Shown here one piece after another: positions 54,614-64,000 of a stretch of 64,000 nt of DNA. The stretch is from Clostridioides difficile. GTDB lineage: Bacteria; Bacillota; Clostridia; Peptostreptococcales; Peptostreptococcaceae. Under the pieces are notes generated by a model, which was not told the origin of the DNA, made no database searches, and saw only the letters and a list, made by a program, of their open reading frames with translations. Numbering within the stretch: the stretch's first letter is position 1; every line of letters begins with the position of its first letter. The stretch covers positions 1 to 64,000 of the forward strand of contig JABBZI010000010.1 of assembly GCA_012955965.1 (NCBI GenBank), given 5' to 3'. Position numbers and translations under genes: made by a program.

Positions 54614-55951
54614 ATGATTAATATAGAAATTCCTAAAAAAGTAGATTATATAATTAAAGAATTAGAAAAACATGGTCATGAAGCATATGTAGTTGGAGGT
54701 TGTGTTAGAGATTGTTTGTTAGAAAGAATTCCAAATGACTGGGATATAACAACTAGTGCTAGACCAGAAGTAGTAGTAGAGCTATTTGAAAGAACAATTC
54801 CAACTGGGATACAACATGGGACTGTAACAGTTATGATTGAACATGAACCATTTGAAGTAACAACTTATAGAATAGATGGAAATTATAGTGATGGTAGGCA
54901 TCCAGATTCAATAGAATTTACAAATAACATAATTAAGGACCTATCAAGAAGAGATTTTACTATCAATGCAATTGCATACAATTCAAAGACTGGGTTGGTT
55001 GACCCATTTAATGGGTATGAGGATATACAAAGTAAGTATATACGTTGTGTTGGAAATCCAGTAGATAGGTTTGAAGAAGATGCACTTAGAATGCTTAGAG
55101 CAATTAGGTTTTCAGCACAACTCAGTTTTAAAATAGCTGAAGAGACTAAGCAAAGTATTCACAAAAAAGCAGATTTGATAAAAAATGTTTCTATAGAAAG
55201 AATCCAAACTGAATTCAATAAAATGCTAGTATCTGATTCATCTAAATTAGAATTGTTAAATTCAACAGGGTTGTTGAAATTTATAATTCCTGAAATATGT
55301 GAATTAGAAGATATTACTCAACATAATCCATATCATATTTATGACGTACAAAAACATACTTTAATGGCTACAGAAGTAATTGAAGATGAATTATATTTAA
55401 AGCTTACAATGTTGTTTCATGATTTGGGAAAAAAGGTAACTAAAACGACTGATAAAAATGGAATTGACCACTTTTATAATCATAGCAGAGAGTCTGTAAA
55501 GATTGCAAAGCGGATTTTAAAGAGACTCAAGTATGATAATTATACTATTAATAAAGTTTTGATATTAATACAATATCATGATTATAGAATAGAGCCAAAA
55601 AGGAAAATAATTAAAAAGTTATTAAATAAGCTTGAAGATGTTGAACTATTTGAAGATTTAATAAAGGTTAATTGGGCAGATACACTTGCTAAAAATCCGA
55701 AATATGCAAAAAGAAAGATATTAAACCTTATTGAGTGTGAAAAAGAATTTAAACATATAATAAATCAAAACGAATGCTTTAATATTAAAGATTTAGCTAT
55801 TAATGGAAGAGATTTGATAGCTATAGGTGTAAGACCAGGTAAAGATATAGGACATCTATTAAATAAGATGCTTGAAATTGTTATAAATAATCCAGAACTA
55901 AATGAAAAAGAAACACTGAAAGAAAAAGTATTAAATATATATACATTTTAG
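54614..55951 (+). CDS. cca: CCA tRNA nucleotidyltransferase with HD domain
   Basis: 445-aa class II nucleotidyltransferase. The start is the ATG at 54614 after AGGTGAT; an in-frame TTG at 54539 would put 25 extra residues inside the lepA terminator. Motifs: GGCVRDCLLERIPNDWDI with the metal aspartates, RRDFTINAIAYN, RFEEDALRMLRAIRFSAQL and, further on, an HD domain LFHDLGKK. Adds or repairs CCA at tRNA 3' ends. Poly(A) polymerase activity is a formal alternative within the family. Confidence 0.9.
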   Translation: MINIEIPKKVDYIIKELEKHGHEAYVVGGCVRDCLLERIPNDWDITTSARPEVVVELFERTIPTGIQHGTVTVMIEHEPFEVTTYRIDGNYSDGRHPDSIEFTNNIIKDLSRRDFTINAIAYNSKTGLVDPFNGYEDIQSKYIRCVGNPVDRFEEDALRMLRAIRFSAQLSFKIAEETKQSIHKKADLIKNVSIERIQTEFNKMLVSDSSKLELLNSTGLLKFIIPEICELEDITQHNPYHIYDVQKHTLMATEVIEDELYLKLTMLFHDLGKKVTKTTDKNGIDHFYNHSRESVKIAKRILKRLKYDNYTINKVLILIQYHDYRIEPKRKIIKKLLNKLEDVELFEDLIKVNWADTLAKNPKYAKRKILNLIECEKEFKHIINQNECFNIKDLAINGRDLIAIGVRPGKDIGHLLNKMLEIVINNPELNEKETLKEKVLNIYTF

Positions 55952-56188
55952 AATAGAGTATGAAAATTTTAGTTTAATTAATTTAAAAAGCTGAAAATAC
56001 AGTACTTATTTAGAAAAAATAAATGATTTTTAGAGATTATTTCAGAGATTGAGATTGTACAATTTTTAAATGTATAGAAACTTAATCTAAAATTAGCAGA
56101 TTAATATAAAAAAAAACTTTGGGAATACTAAAACCATAATTTATAAAATTAATATTTTATGCACTATAAAACAGTGAGGAGGGACAGT
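55952..56188. other. Intergenic region upstream of the amino acid permease gene
   Basis: AT-rich region with a plausible weak promoter (TTGTAC around 56054 and TATAGA about 17 bp on). No terminator with a clear T run after cca, no riboswitch and no gene recognised. Confidence 0.4.
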
Positions 56189-57502
56189 ATGCGTACTCAA
56201 CTACAAAAGACCATTGGTCTTTCAGCAGCTCTTTCTACTGTTGTAGGTATGGTTATAGGTTCGGGAGTTTTTTTTAAGCCACAAGCAATATACACTACAA
56301 CTAATGGAGCTCCAGGTCTAGGTATTATAGCATGGTTTTTAGGTGGATTTATAACAATAACTGCAGGTCTTACAGCTACAGAAATCTCAGCTGCTATACC
56401 AAAAACTGGTGGTATGATGATTTATATCGAAGAGATATATGGAGAGAAGTTAGGTTTTTTAACTGGATGGATGCAAACTGTATTATTTTTCCCAGGTACA
56501 TCGGCAGCTCTAGGAGTAATATTTGCTCAACAAGCATCTGAACTTTTGGGTATGAGTCCAAATAATATGGCTAATGTACTTCCTATAGCAATTGGAGTTA
56601 TACTATTTCTAGCATTACTAAATATAATAGGCTCATCTTTAGGAGGTAAAGTTCAAACAGTAGCAACTGTTGGAAAAATGATACCTTTAATTTTAATAAT
56701 AGTTTTTGGATTTATTAAAGGACAAAGTAGTGAAGTGTTAAGTCCATTTGTAGGAGATGGTGTCAGTGTATCAAATGCACTTGGACAAGTATTAATAGCA
56801 ACATTATTTGCATATGATGGATGGATAAATGTTGGAGCTATATCAGGAGAAATGAAGTCTCCAGAAAAAGATTTACCAAGAGCGATAGTTGGTGGTTTAT
56901 CACTAGTTATGACAGTTTATATTATAATAAATATAGCTTACCTTTGGGTAGTGCCAGCAAGTGAATTAGCAACAGTTACTTCCCCAGCTACATTAGTAGC
57001 AACAAGATTATTTGGAAATTTAGGTGGAAAAGTAATAACTGTGGGTATATTAATATCAGTATTTGGTACGTTGAATGGGTATTTATTGACAGGGTCAAGA
57101 ATACCATATACATTAGCTGAAATGGGAACTTTACCAGCATCTAAAGCTCTTTTAAAAGTAAATTCAGGAGGTTCTCCTGTAAATTCAATATTACTTATAA
57201 CTGTATTAGCTTGTGTATATGCATTATCTGGGCAGTTTAATCTTCTTACAGATTTAACTATATTTTCAATATGGGTATTTTATGTACTGACTTTTATAGG
57301 AGTCATGAGACTTAGAAGAGAAAAGCCTGATTTACACAGACCATATAAAGTTCCTTTATATCCAATAATACCAATCATTGCTATATTAGGAGGTCTGTTT
57401 GTAATAATAAATCAACTATTAACTTCAACAGTAATATCTTTAGGTGGAATATTTATAACACTATTAGGTCTACCAGTTTATTATTATATGAAGAAAAGAT
57501 AA
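56189..57502 (+). CDS. APC superfamily amino acid permease
   Basis: 437-aa permease with 12 predicted transmembrane helices. The start is the ATG at 56189, placed 6 nt after GAGGAGGG; an upstream in-frame ATG at 56159 lacks a site. Motifs: LSAALSTVVGMVIGSGVF (helix 1 substrate loop), GGMMIYIEEIYGEKLGFLTGW, ATLFAYDGWINVGAISGEMK and RREKPDLHRPYKVPLYP. This matches the L-type (LAT)/SteT-like family, exchanging neutral amino acids such as serine and threonine. Monocistronic. Confidence 0.9.
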   Translation: MRTQLQKTIGLSAALSTVVGMVIGSGVFFKPQAIYTTTNGAPGLGIIAWFLGGFITITAGLTATEISAAIPKTGGMMIYIEEIYGEKLGFLTGWMQTVLFFPGTSAALGVIFAQQASELLGMSPNNMANVLPIAIGVILFLALLNIIGSSLGGKVQTVATVGKMIPLILIIVFGFIKGQSSEVLSPFVGDGVSVSNALGQVLIATLFAYDGWINVGAISGEMKSPEKDLPRAIVGGLSLVMTVYIIINIAYLWVVPASELATVTSPATLVATRLFGNLGGKVITVGILISVFGTLNGYLLTGSRIPYTLAEMGTLPASKALLKVNSGGSPVNSILLITVLACVYALSGQFNLLTDLTIFSIWVFYVLTFIGVMRLRREKPDLHRPYKVPLYPIIPIIAILGGLFVIINQLLTSTVISLGGIFITLLGLPVYYYMKKR

Positions 57503-57523
57503 GTACTTAATTTAAGTTATATG

Positions 57524-57566
57524 AATTTGGATAAAAGTAAAAATTAACTTTTATCCAAATTTTTTA
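57524..57566 (+). terminator. Terminator of the amino acid permease gene
   Basis: AATTTGGATAAAAGT (57524-57538) pairs perfectly with ACTTTTATCCAAATT (57547-57561), followed by T residues. Confidence 0.92.
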
Positions 57567-57675
57567 TGATATTACGTGATATAAGTATTTTATATGTTAC
57601 TTGATGTGCTATCTTGTTTGATTTATAATTTAATAATTGATATTTTAAGATAATTTAAGAAATGAGGAATAAAAA

Positions 57676-58851
57676 ATGTTAGGACTTTATATACATATTC
57701 CATTTTGTGTGAAAAAATGTAAGTATTGTGACTTTAACTCTTACAAAATGGACATAGATTCAAAGCGAAGATATATAGAAGATTTAAAAATTGAAATGGA
57801 ATTGTACAGTAATAAATTATCTAAGGATAATAAATATAAGAAGAAAGAAGATTACCATCTAAATAGTAACGATACAATAACAAGTATTTTTGTAGGTGGA
57901 GGTACACCTAGTATATTGACATCTAATGAAATAAGAGAAATATTTACAAGTGTAAGAGAAATGTTTAATGTAGATGAGAATGCAGAAATAACTATAGAGT
58001 GTAATCCTGGTACATTGACACTAGAAAAATTGAAAACTATGAAAGATATTGGTATAAATAGACTTAGTATTGGATTACAAGCTGTTCAAGAACAACATTT
58101 GAACTTTATAGGAAGAATACATACTTATGAAGAATTTGAGAAAAACTATAAAGATGCATTAAGTGTAGGTTTTAAAAATATTAATATAGATTTAATGTAC
58201 AGTCTTCCAAATCAAACTCTATGCGACTGGAAGGAAACTCTTCAAAAAGTTTCAAACTTAAATCCAACACATATATCAGCATACTCTCTTATATTAGAAG
58301 AAGGTACTGAGCTATATAATATGTATGAGAGTAATAAGTTTGAGCTTATAGATGAAAATGTAGATATAGAAATGTATGAGTATACAATAAACTATCTAAA
58401 ATCAAAAGGATATAATCAATATGAAATATCAAATTACTCAAAAGAAGGTTATAATTGTGAGCATAATATCTTATATTGGGAATGTGAACATTACATAGGT
58501 CTAGGAGCAGGGGCTTCTGGCTATATTAATAAGAATAGATATAGTAATTTAGAATCTTTAGATGAATATCATTTAAGTCTAGCAAAAAGAGAGAAACCAA
58601 TACAAGAAAGTGAAGTTCTTTCTGAAAAAGATATGATAGAAGAGAAAATATTTATGGGACTTAGAATGAATAAGGGCATAAAATTTAAAGATTTTAAAAA
58701 AAATTTTGGACTAGATTTTAGAGAAAAGTATAGTAAGCAAATAGAGATGCTATTAGATAGAAAGCTTATAAATCAGAGCTTTGAAGGTATACAACTAACT
58801 CAAAAAGGAAGGGAAATATCCAATAGTATATTTATAGAATTTATGGAATAA
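57676..58851 (+). CDS. hemW: Radical SAM heme chaperone HemW (HemN-like)
   Basis: 391-aa radical SAM protein. The cluster motif is C11-x3-C15-x2-C18 in FCVKKCKYCDF, followed by GGGTPSIL and ECNPGTLT. It lacks the extra N-terminal cysteine arrangement of true coproporphyrinogen III oxidase HemN, so the HemW name (heme chaperone, 390 aa) is preferred over 'coproporphyrinogen III oxidase'. GAGGAAT precedes the ATG. Immediately upstream of hrcA, the common firmicute order. Confidence 0.92.
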   Translation: MLGLYIHIPFCVKKCKYCDFNSYKMDIDSKRRYIEDLKIEMELYSNKLSKDNKYKKKEDYHLNSNDTITSIFVGGGTPSILTSNEIREIFTSVREMFNVDENAEITIECNPGTLTLEKLKTMKDIGINRLSIGLQAVQEQHLNFIGRIHTYEEFEKNYKDALSVGFKNINIDLMYSLPNQTLCDWKETLQKVSNLNPTHISAYSLILEEGTELYNMYESNKFELIDENVDIEMYEYTINYLKSKGYNQYEISNYSKEGYNCEHNILYWECEHYIGLGAGASGYINKNRYSNLESLDEYHLSLAKREKPIQESEVLSEKDMIEEKIFMGLRMNKGIKFKDFKKNFGLDFREKYSKQIEMLLDRKLINQSFEGIQLTQKGREISNSIFIEFME

Positions 58852-58862
58852 TTTTTAAGGTG

Positions 58863-58893
58863 TTGACAAAATAAATTTATAATGGTATATAAT
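58863..58893 (+). promoter_or_regulatory. Sigma-A promoter of the hrcA-grpE-dnaK-dnaJ operon
   Basis: TTGACA (58863-58868) with TATATA at 58886-58891 (17-bp spacer), overlapped by TATAAT at 58888-58893 (19-bp spacer). The CIRCE operator starts 14 bp after this -10 region. Confidence 0.8.
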
Positions 58894-58906
58894 ATATATA
58901 ATCTTT

Positions 58907-58933
58907 TTAGCACTCAAACTTGGTGAGTGCTAA
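58907..58933 (+). promoter_or_regulatory. CIRCE element (HrcA operator)
   Basis: Perfect consensus inverted repeat TTAGCACTC-N9-GAGTGCTAA. It lies between the promoter and the hrcA start, as in other Firmicutes, and would be bound by HrcA to repress the heat-shock operon. Confidence 0.98.
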
Positions 58934-58953
58934 CAGCTAGGAGGCATAATAAG

Positions 58954-59973
58954 ATGGAATTAAATGAAAGAAAATTAAATATCCTCAAAGCTATAGTTAA
59001 AGATTATATAGAAACAGCTGAAGCTATAGGTTCTAGAACAATATCTAAAAGACATGATTTAGGTGTTAGTGCTGCTACCATAAGAAATGAGATGGCTGAC
59101 CTTGAAGAATTAGGGTACTTGATTCAGCCTCATACTTCTGCGGGTAGAGTTCCGTCTGAAAAAGGCTATAAGTTATATGTAAACTCTCTTATGAGTAAAA
59201 GCGAATTGGATGATAATGATAAGATTCTTATTGAACAATGTATGAATCATAATATAAATCATATAAAAGAATTGATTCATGAAACTTCAAAGCTACTATC
59301 TCAACTAACAAACTATACAACTGTAGCAGTTACTAAGAGTTTAATAAATCAAAGTGTTATAAAGCACATACAATTGGTTGCTATGAATGACAATAATATT
59401 TTACTTATAGTTGTAACAGATAAAGGAGATTTAAAAAAAGCTAACCTTACAACTAATGTATATTTAGATCAATCTAAGTTAAACTTGATTTCTGATAATC
59501 TTACAAGGAAGCTCTTAGGTAAAAGTATAACAGATTTGGATGATAATCTAATTGCTTTTATTAAATACGAAATAAGTGAGTATTCTGGACTTATAGATGA
59601 GCTTTTAAATGCTTTGAATTCAAATATGAAAGAAGAAGATTTTTCTCTATCATTAAATGGAGCTACTAATATATTTAGCTATCCAGAATTTAATGATGTA
59701 TTAAAAGCAAAGTCATTTTTAAATATGTTGGAGAAAAAGGAAACAATAGCTGACATAATTAAATCAAAGGGAATACAAAAGGACAATCTAAATATAATAA
59801 TTGGTAGTGATAATGATTGTCAGTTGGCGCAGGATTGTAGTATAGTTACAGCAACTTATAATGTAGATAGAGACTTGGTTGGGCGAATAAGTTTTATAGG
59901 TCCTACAAGAATGGATTATGCTAGAATTTACTCTATAATAAATTATATGAGTTTATTAATTAATAGAAAGTAA
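58954..59973 (+). CDS. hrcA: Heat-inducible transcription repressor HrcA
   Basis: 339-aa repressor of class I heat-shock genes. The winged-helix N-terminus contains GSRTISKRHDLGVSAATIRNE and LGYLIQPHTSAGRVPSEKGY, both highly conserved in HrcA. The ATG at 58954 follows TAGGAGG; an in-frame GTG at 58927 falls inside CIRCE and is rejected. First gene of the operon, controlled by CIRCE at its own promoter (autorepression). Activity depends on GroEL in relatives (established knowledge). Confidence 0.97.
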   Translation: MELNERKLNILKAIVKDYIETAEAIGSRTISKRHDLGVSAATIRNEMADLEELGYLIQPHTSAGRVPSEKGYKLYVNSLMSKSELDDNDKILIEQCMNHNINHIKELIHETSKLLSQLTNYTTVAVTKSLINQSVIKHIQLVAMNDNNILLIVVTDKGDLKKANLTTNVYLDQSKLNLISDNLTRKLLGKSITDLDDNLIAFIKYEISEYSGLIDELLNALNSNMKEEDFSLSLNGATNIFSYPEFNDVLKAKSFLNMLEKKETIADIIKSKGIQKDNLNIIIGSDNDCQLAQDCSIVTATYNVDRDLVGRISFIGPTRMDYARIYSIINYMSLLINRK

Positions 59974-60002
59974 AGAAATTTTAAATTGAGAGGTGTAAAG
60001 TC

Positions 60003-60623
60003 TTGGATAAAAAAAATGAGCAACAGGAAGTAAATGAAGAAAATGATACTTCTATTAACCAAGAATCTGAAACTCAAGTAGAGTTAGAAGAGGAAATTGT
60101 TAATGAAGAATGCAAGGAATCAAGCGAAACAAGTGATGAAAAAGAAGTTGATGATGAAAATGTAACAGATATAAATTCTAAGTTAGCAGAAAAAAAATTG
60201 CAAGACGAATTAGATGAATCAAACGATAAATATCAAAGACTTCAAGCCGAATATGCGAACTACAGAAGAAGAACTCAACAAGAAAAAGAGACAATAGGTG
60301 TGTTTGCAAATGAAAAGATAATAACTGAGTTGATACCAGTTATAGATAGTATGGAAAGAGCCTTAGATGCATGTGAAGATAAGGAAGATACTATGTATAA
60401 GGGTATAAGCCTTGTACATAAACAGTTAATAGACACTCTAGTAAAGTTTGGAGTAGAAGAAATAGAAGCAGAATCTAAGGAATTTGACCCTAATTTACAC
60501 CTAGCAGTTATGCAAGAAAGTGTAGATGGAGTTGAAGCAAATCAAATAGTAATGGTGCTTCAAAAAGGATATAAGCTAGGAACTAAAGTTGTAAGACCTT
60601 CAATGGTTAAAGTTTCTTGCTAA
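60003..60623 (+). CDS. grpE: GrpE nucleotide exchange factor
   Basis: 206-aa co-chaperone that releases ADP from DnaK. The N-terminal 70 residues are very acidic, followed by a long coiled coil and the C-terminal beta domain with NYRRRTQQEKE, LIPVIDSMERAL, DPNLHLAVMQ and VMVLQKGYKLGTKVVRPSMV. A TTG start at 60003 is used, following GAGAGGTG. It starts 29 bp after hrcA. Confidence 0.95.
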   Translation: MDKKNEQQEVNEENDTSINQESETQVELEEEIVNEECKESSETSDEKEVDDENVTDINSKLAEKKLQDELDESNDKYQRLQAEYANYRRRTQQEKETIGVFANEKIITELIPVIDSMERALDACEDKEDTMYKGISLVHKQLIDTLVKFGVEEIEAESKEFDPNLHLAVMQESVDGVEANQIVMVLQKGYKLGTKVVRPSMVKVSC

Positions 60624-60714
60624 GTATAAATTAAAGGTTAAATTATTTAACCTAATATAAAATATTCAAATAAGAAAAACTTAATTATATAATTACTCGA
60701 GGAGGATTTTAGTC

Positions 60715-62565
60715 ATGGGAAAAATAATAGGAATAGATTTAGGAACAACAAATTCATGTGTTGCAGTATTAGAGGGTGGAGAAGCACAAATAATAGCAAA
60801 TAGTGAAGGTATGAGAACTACTCCATCAGTAGTAGCATTTACAAAAGATGGTGAAAGAATAGTTGGAGAGCCTGCAAAAAGACAAGCAGTTACAAATGCA
60901 GATAAGACAATAACTTCTATAAAAACTCATATGGGAACTGATTACAAAGTAAATATAGATGGAAAATCATATACTCCACAAGAAATATCAGCAATAATAT
61001 TACAAAAATTAAAATCAGATGCAGAAAGTTACTTAGGACAAACAGTAACAGAGGCAGTTATAACAGTTCCAGCTTACTTTACAGATGCTCAAAGACAAGC
61101 TACTAAGGATGCTGGTAGAATAGCAGGTCTTGATGTTAAGAGAATAATAAATGAGCCAACAGCAGCAGCTCTTGCTTATGGTATGGATAAATTAGACCAA
61201 GAAAAGAAAATACTAGTATTTGACTTAGGTGGAGGAACTTTTGACGTATCTATACTTGAAATAGGAGATGGAACTTTTGAAGTTTTAGCTACAGCTGGTA
61301 ACAATAGATTAGGTGGAGATGATTTTGACCAAATAGTAATAGACTATTTAGCAGATGAATTCAAAAAAGCTGAAGGTGTAGACTTAAGAAATGATAATAT
61401 GGCTCTTCAAAGATTAAAAGAAGCAGCAGAAAAGGCTAAGAAAGAATTATCATCAACAATGAATTCAAACATAAACTTACCTTTCATAACTGCTACAGCA
61501 GAAGGACCAAAACACTTAAATATAGATTTATCAAGAGCTAAATTTGAAGAATTAACTAGAGGTTTAGTTGAAAAAACTATGGAACCAACTAAGAGAGCTT
61601 TACAAGATGCAGGACTTTCTACAGGAGAAATAGATGATGTATTATTAGTAGGTGGTTCTACAAGAATACCAGCAGTACAAGAAGCTGTTAAGAAATTTAT
61701 AGGAAAAGAGCCTCATAAAGGTATAAACCCAGATGAGTGTGTTGCAGCAGGTGCTTCTATACAAGCAGGAGTTTTAGCAGGAGATGTTAAAGACTTATTA
61801 TTATTAGATGTTACTCCACTATCTCTTGGTATAGAAACTATGGGTAATGTAATGACTAAGATAATAGAAAGAAATACTACAATACCAACTAAGAAATCGC
61901 AAGTATTCTCAACTGCTGCTGATAATCAAACAGCTGTTGATATACATGTTCTTCAAGGTGAAAGAAGTATGGCTTATGACAATACAACTTTAGGAAGATT
62001 CCAATTAACAGATATACCACCAGCACAAAGAGGAATACCTCAAATAGAAGTTACATTTGATATAGATGCAAATGGTATAGTTAATGTTTCAGCTAAAGAC
62101 TTAGGTACAGGAAAAGAACAAAAAATAACTATAACATCAAATACTAATCTATCAGAAGCAGAGATAGAGCAAAAGGTAAAAGAAGCTGAAATGAATGCAG
62201 AAGCTGACAAACAAAAGAAAGAAAAAATAGAAGCATTTAACCAAGCTGAATCTACTATATATCAAACTGAAAAGACTTTAAATGAACTTGGAGATAAAAT
62301 AAGTTCAAGTGATAAAGAAGATATAGAAAAAGCTATAGAAAACTTAAAATCTGTAAAAGACAAACAAGATGCTACAGCAGAAGAACTTAAGAAAGCTACA
62401 GATGAGGTAATGACTAAGTTCCAAAAAGTATCTCAAGAAATGTACCAACAAGCAGCACAAGAGCAACAAGCAGCACAAGGTGCAGAACAACAAGCTCAAG
62501 ACAATGGACCTAAAGATGATAATGTAGTAGATGCTGACTTTAAAGAAGTAGATGAAGACAAATAA
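60715..62565 (+). CDS. dnaK: Molecular chaperone DnaK (Hsp70)
   Basis: 616-aa chaperone. Nucleotide-binding domain motifs [44 protein letters not shown] and [12 protein letters not shown]; substrate domain with linker [16 protein letters not shown]-terminal lid of low complexity rich in Gln/Ala and ending [12 protein letters not shown]. Cys18 in NSC and the canonical length fit Firmicute DnaK. GAGGAGG precedes the ATG. Third gene of the CIRCE operon. Confidence 0.99.
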   Translation: MGKIIGIDLGTTNSCVAVLEGGEAQIIANSEGMRTTPSVVAFTKDGERIVGEPAKRQAVTNADKTITSIKTHMGTDYKVNIDGKSYTPQEISAIILQKLKSDAESYLGQTVTEAVITVPAYFTDAQRQATKDAGRIAGLDVKRIINEPTAAALAYGMDKLDQEKKILVFDLGGGTFDVSILEIGDGTFEVLATAGNNRLGGDDFDQIVIDYLADEFKKAEGVDLRNDNMALQRLKEAAEKAKKELSSTMNSNINLPFITATAEGPKHLNIDLSRAKFEELTRGLVEKTMEPTKRALQDAGLSTGEIDDVLLVGGSTRIPAVQEAVKKFIGKEPHKGINPDECVAAGASIQAGVLAGDVKDLLLLDVTPLSLGIETMGNVMTKIIERNTTIPTKKSQVFSTAADNQTAVDIHVLQGERSMAYDNTTLGRFQLTDIPPAQRGIPQIEVTFDIDANGIVNVSAKDLGTGKEQKITITSNTNLSEAEIEQKVKEAEMNAEADKQKKEKIEAFNQAESTIYQTEKTLNELGDKISSSDKEDIEKAIENLKSVKDKQDATAEELKKATDEVMTKFQKVSQEMYQQAAQEQQAAQGAEQQAQDNGPKDDNVVDADFKEVDEDK

Positions 62566-62713
62566 GATATATAATATGTAACACTAAATGATAGCTAGAT
62601 AATATATGATTTATGAAAATCATATAGATGTTAAAGATATATGGACAATATACATCATAAAGAATATAATATATCATAGATTATATAACTTAAAGTAGAA
62701 TATAAGAATTAAT

Positions 62714-62751
62714 GATGGCTTGTAGTTTATTATTCTACAAGCTATCGTTTT
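62714..62751 (+). terminator. Terminator-like hairpin between dnaK and dnaJ
   Basis: GATGGCTTGTAG (62714-62725) pairs with CTACAAGCTATC (62735-62746), with one G-T pair, followed by GTTTTG. The T run is short, so it may reduce rather than block read-through into dnaJ, or protect the dnaK 3' end. Confidence 0.6.
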
Positions 62752-62775
62752 GTAAAATGAAGGTGGTGTCAATTT

Positions 62776-63930
62776 TTGAGTACAAAAAGGGATTATTATG
62801 AAGTCTTAGGCATCAGTAAAGGTGCAGAAGCTCAGGAGATAAAAAAAGCTTACAGAAAATTAGCAATGAAGTACCATCCAGATAGAAATCCTGGCGATGA
62901 AGAAGCAGAAGAAAAGTTTAAAGAGATAAATGAAGCTTATGAAGTACTATCAGATGATACAAAGAGAAAAACTTATGACCAGTTTGGGCATGATGGACTA
63001 AATGGCCAAGGAGGTTTTGGTGGTCAAGGAGGATTTAACGGTCAAGGCTTTGGTGGTTTTGAAGATATGTTTGGAGATATATTTGGTGACATGTTTGGAG
63101 GAGGCTTCGGAGGTGGAAGACAGAGAAGAAGAGGTCCTCAACGTGGTGCGGATATAAGACAAAGTGTCACTATATCTTTTGAAGAAGCTGCATTTGGTAA
63201 AAAGATGTCTATAAAAGTAAACAGAAGTGAAGAGTGTGAAGAATGTAGTGGAACTGGAGCAAAACCAGGTACATCAAAGAAAACTTGTTCAACTTGTAAT
63301 GGAACTGGTCAGGTTAGAACTGTTCAAAGAACTCCATTTGGTAATATAGCAAGTTCAAGACCTTGTAGTGCTTGTAATGGAACTGGAGAAGTTATTGAAT
63401 CTCCATGTAGTAAATGTCATGGAACTGGAAATACGAGAAAAGTTAAGACTATAGAGGTAGATATACCTGCAGGTATAGATGATGGTCAAATGATAAAACT
63501 TTCTGGTCAAGGTGAAGTAGGAGAAAAAGGTGCTCCAAGAGGAGACTTATATATTGTAGTTAATGTTAAGTCACACCCACTATTTACTAGGGATGGAAAT
63601 GATATTTACTTTGAGATGCCAATTACATTTGTTCAAGCAACTTTAGGTGATGAGATAGAAGTACCTACTTTAGATGGAAAAGTTAAATATAGTATACCAG
63701 AAGGAACACAAACTGGAACTGTATTTAGACTTAAAGAAAAAGGAATCCCTAGAATTAGAGGTAATTCAAGAGGAGACCAGTATGTTAAAGTTGTAGTTGA
63801 AATTCCTAAAAAATTAAACGACAAGCAAAAAGACCTATTGAGGGAATTTGCGAAGGAGTGTGGGTCGAACGTCCACGAAAAGAAAAAAACATTCGGACAG
63901 AAAATAGAAGATATGTTTAAGAAAAAGTAA
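62776..63930 (+). CDS. dnaJ: Chaperone protein DnaJ (Hsp40)
   Basis: 384-aa co-chaperone. The J domain (residues 1-70, with YHPDRNPGD), a Gly/Phe-rich linker (about 75-115, [17 protein letters not shown]), four zinc-finger CxxCxGxG repeats (about 145-225: [32 protein letters not shown]) and the C-terminal substrate-binding domain. Start is the TTG at 62776 after AGGTGGTG. It is the last gene seen in the operon before the window ends. Confidence 0.98.
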   Translation: MSTKRDYYEVLGISKGAEAQEIKKAYRKLAMKYHPDRNPGDEEAEEKFKEINEAYEVLSDDTKRKTYDQFGHDGLNGQGGFGGQGGFNGQGFGGFEDMFGDIFGDMFGGGFGGGRQRRRGPQRGADIRQSVTISFEEAAFGKKMSIKVNRSEECEECSGTGAKPGTSKKTCSTCNGTGQVRTVQRTPFGNIASSRPCSACNGTGEVIESPCSKCHGTGNTRKVKTIEVDIPAGIDDGQMIKLSGQGEVGEKGAPRGDLYIVVNVKSHPLFTRDGNDIYFEMPITFVQATLGDEIEVPTLDGKVKYSIPEGTQTGTVFRLKEKGIPRIRGNSRGDQYVKVVVEIPKKLNDKQKDLLREFAKECGSNVHEKKKTFGQKIEDMFKKK

Positions 63931-64000
63931 TTAAAATGGCCAATATATAATCGTATTTCTGAAATCTTATCTATTTAAGAGATTTTCAATGAATATAGTA

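Noticed and set aside
58927-58953. GTG start for hrcA
   Set aside because: It lies within the CIRCE operator and has no ribosome site; ATG at 58954 follows TAGGAGG.
1-64000. CRISPR arrays, prophage, insertion sequences or other mobile elements
   Set aside because: No regularly spaced direct repeats, integrases, transposases or phage structural genes were seen.

Overview
The window looks like chromosomal core sequence of a low-GC, spore-forming anaerobic Firmicute, most probably Clostridioides difficile or a close relative. Reasons: very AT-rich DNA with AGA/ATA/TTA-biased codons, frequent TTG and GTG starts, strong GGAGG-type ribosome sites, spore genes (gpr, spoIIP), clostridial gene neighbourhoods and a selenocysteine machinery. 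I see no prophage, insertion sequence, transposon, CRISPR array or rRNA. The species call is inference from gene content and sequence character.

Layout. 0.2-3.7 kb: threonine dehydratase with a RidA imine deaminase, an AraC regulator and a transglutaminase-fold protein. 3.8-6.1 kb (minus): a TetR regulator with an MFS drug exporter. 6.3-14 kb: VanY-type peptidase, a yybP-ykoY (Mn2+) riboswitch controlling a P-type ATPase, an aminotransferase, a HAD phosphatase, and argH behind a T-box whose specifier reads AGA (Arg). 14.2-21.4 kb: a DUF2325 gene with Fur-like boxes, a PBP5-type carboxypeptidase, ComEA, then selD-selA-selB. SelD itself contains an in-frame UGA (Sec17) followed by a SECIS-like hairpin; the cognate tRNA-Sec (UCA) is at 37.1 kb. 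21.4-33.3 kb: a large PAS histidine kinase, manA, a dipeptidase, a fructose-family PTS operon with its PRD regulator, a proline peptidase and a MalY/PatB lyase. 33.6-44.1 kb: apbE and a NusG-II-domain gene diverging from a 22-bp-arm palindrome that holds both Shine-Dalgarno sites, ung, a G5/3D wall protein, tRNA-Sec, tcdA, a ComEC-type metallo-beta-lactamase lipoprotein, DUF2156 and Eis-like acetyltransferase genes, a ComEC lacking the hydrolase domain, holA and rpsT. 44.7-49.9 kb: a TetR/ABC (FtsX-type) operon and an ArsR-like/hydrolase operon, each with palindromic operators on the promoter. 50.1-57.5 kb: gpr-spoIIP, lepA, cca, an amino acid permease. 57.7-63.9 kb: hemW and the CIRCE-controlled hrcA-grpE-dnaK-dnaJ heat-shock operon.

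The genes that most clearly work together are the selenium set: SelD makes selenophosphate, SelA converts Ser-tRNA-Sec to Sec-tRNA-Sec, SelB delivers it at UGA/SECIS, and selC is the tRNA. Because SelD is itself a selenoprotein, the pathway needs its own product. Other coherent units are the heat-shock operon, the PTS operon, ilvA-ridA (amino acid deamination plus imine clean-up) and the split ComEC/MBL pair with ComEA.
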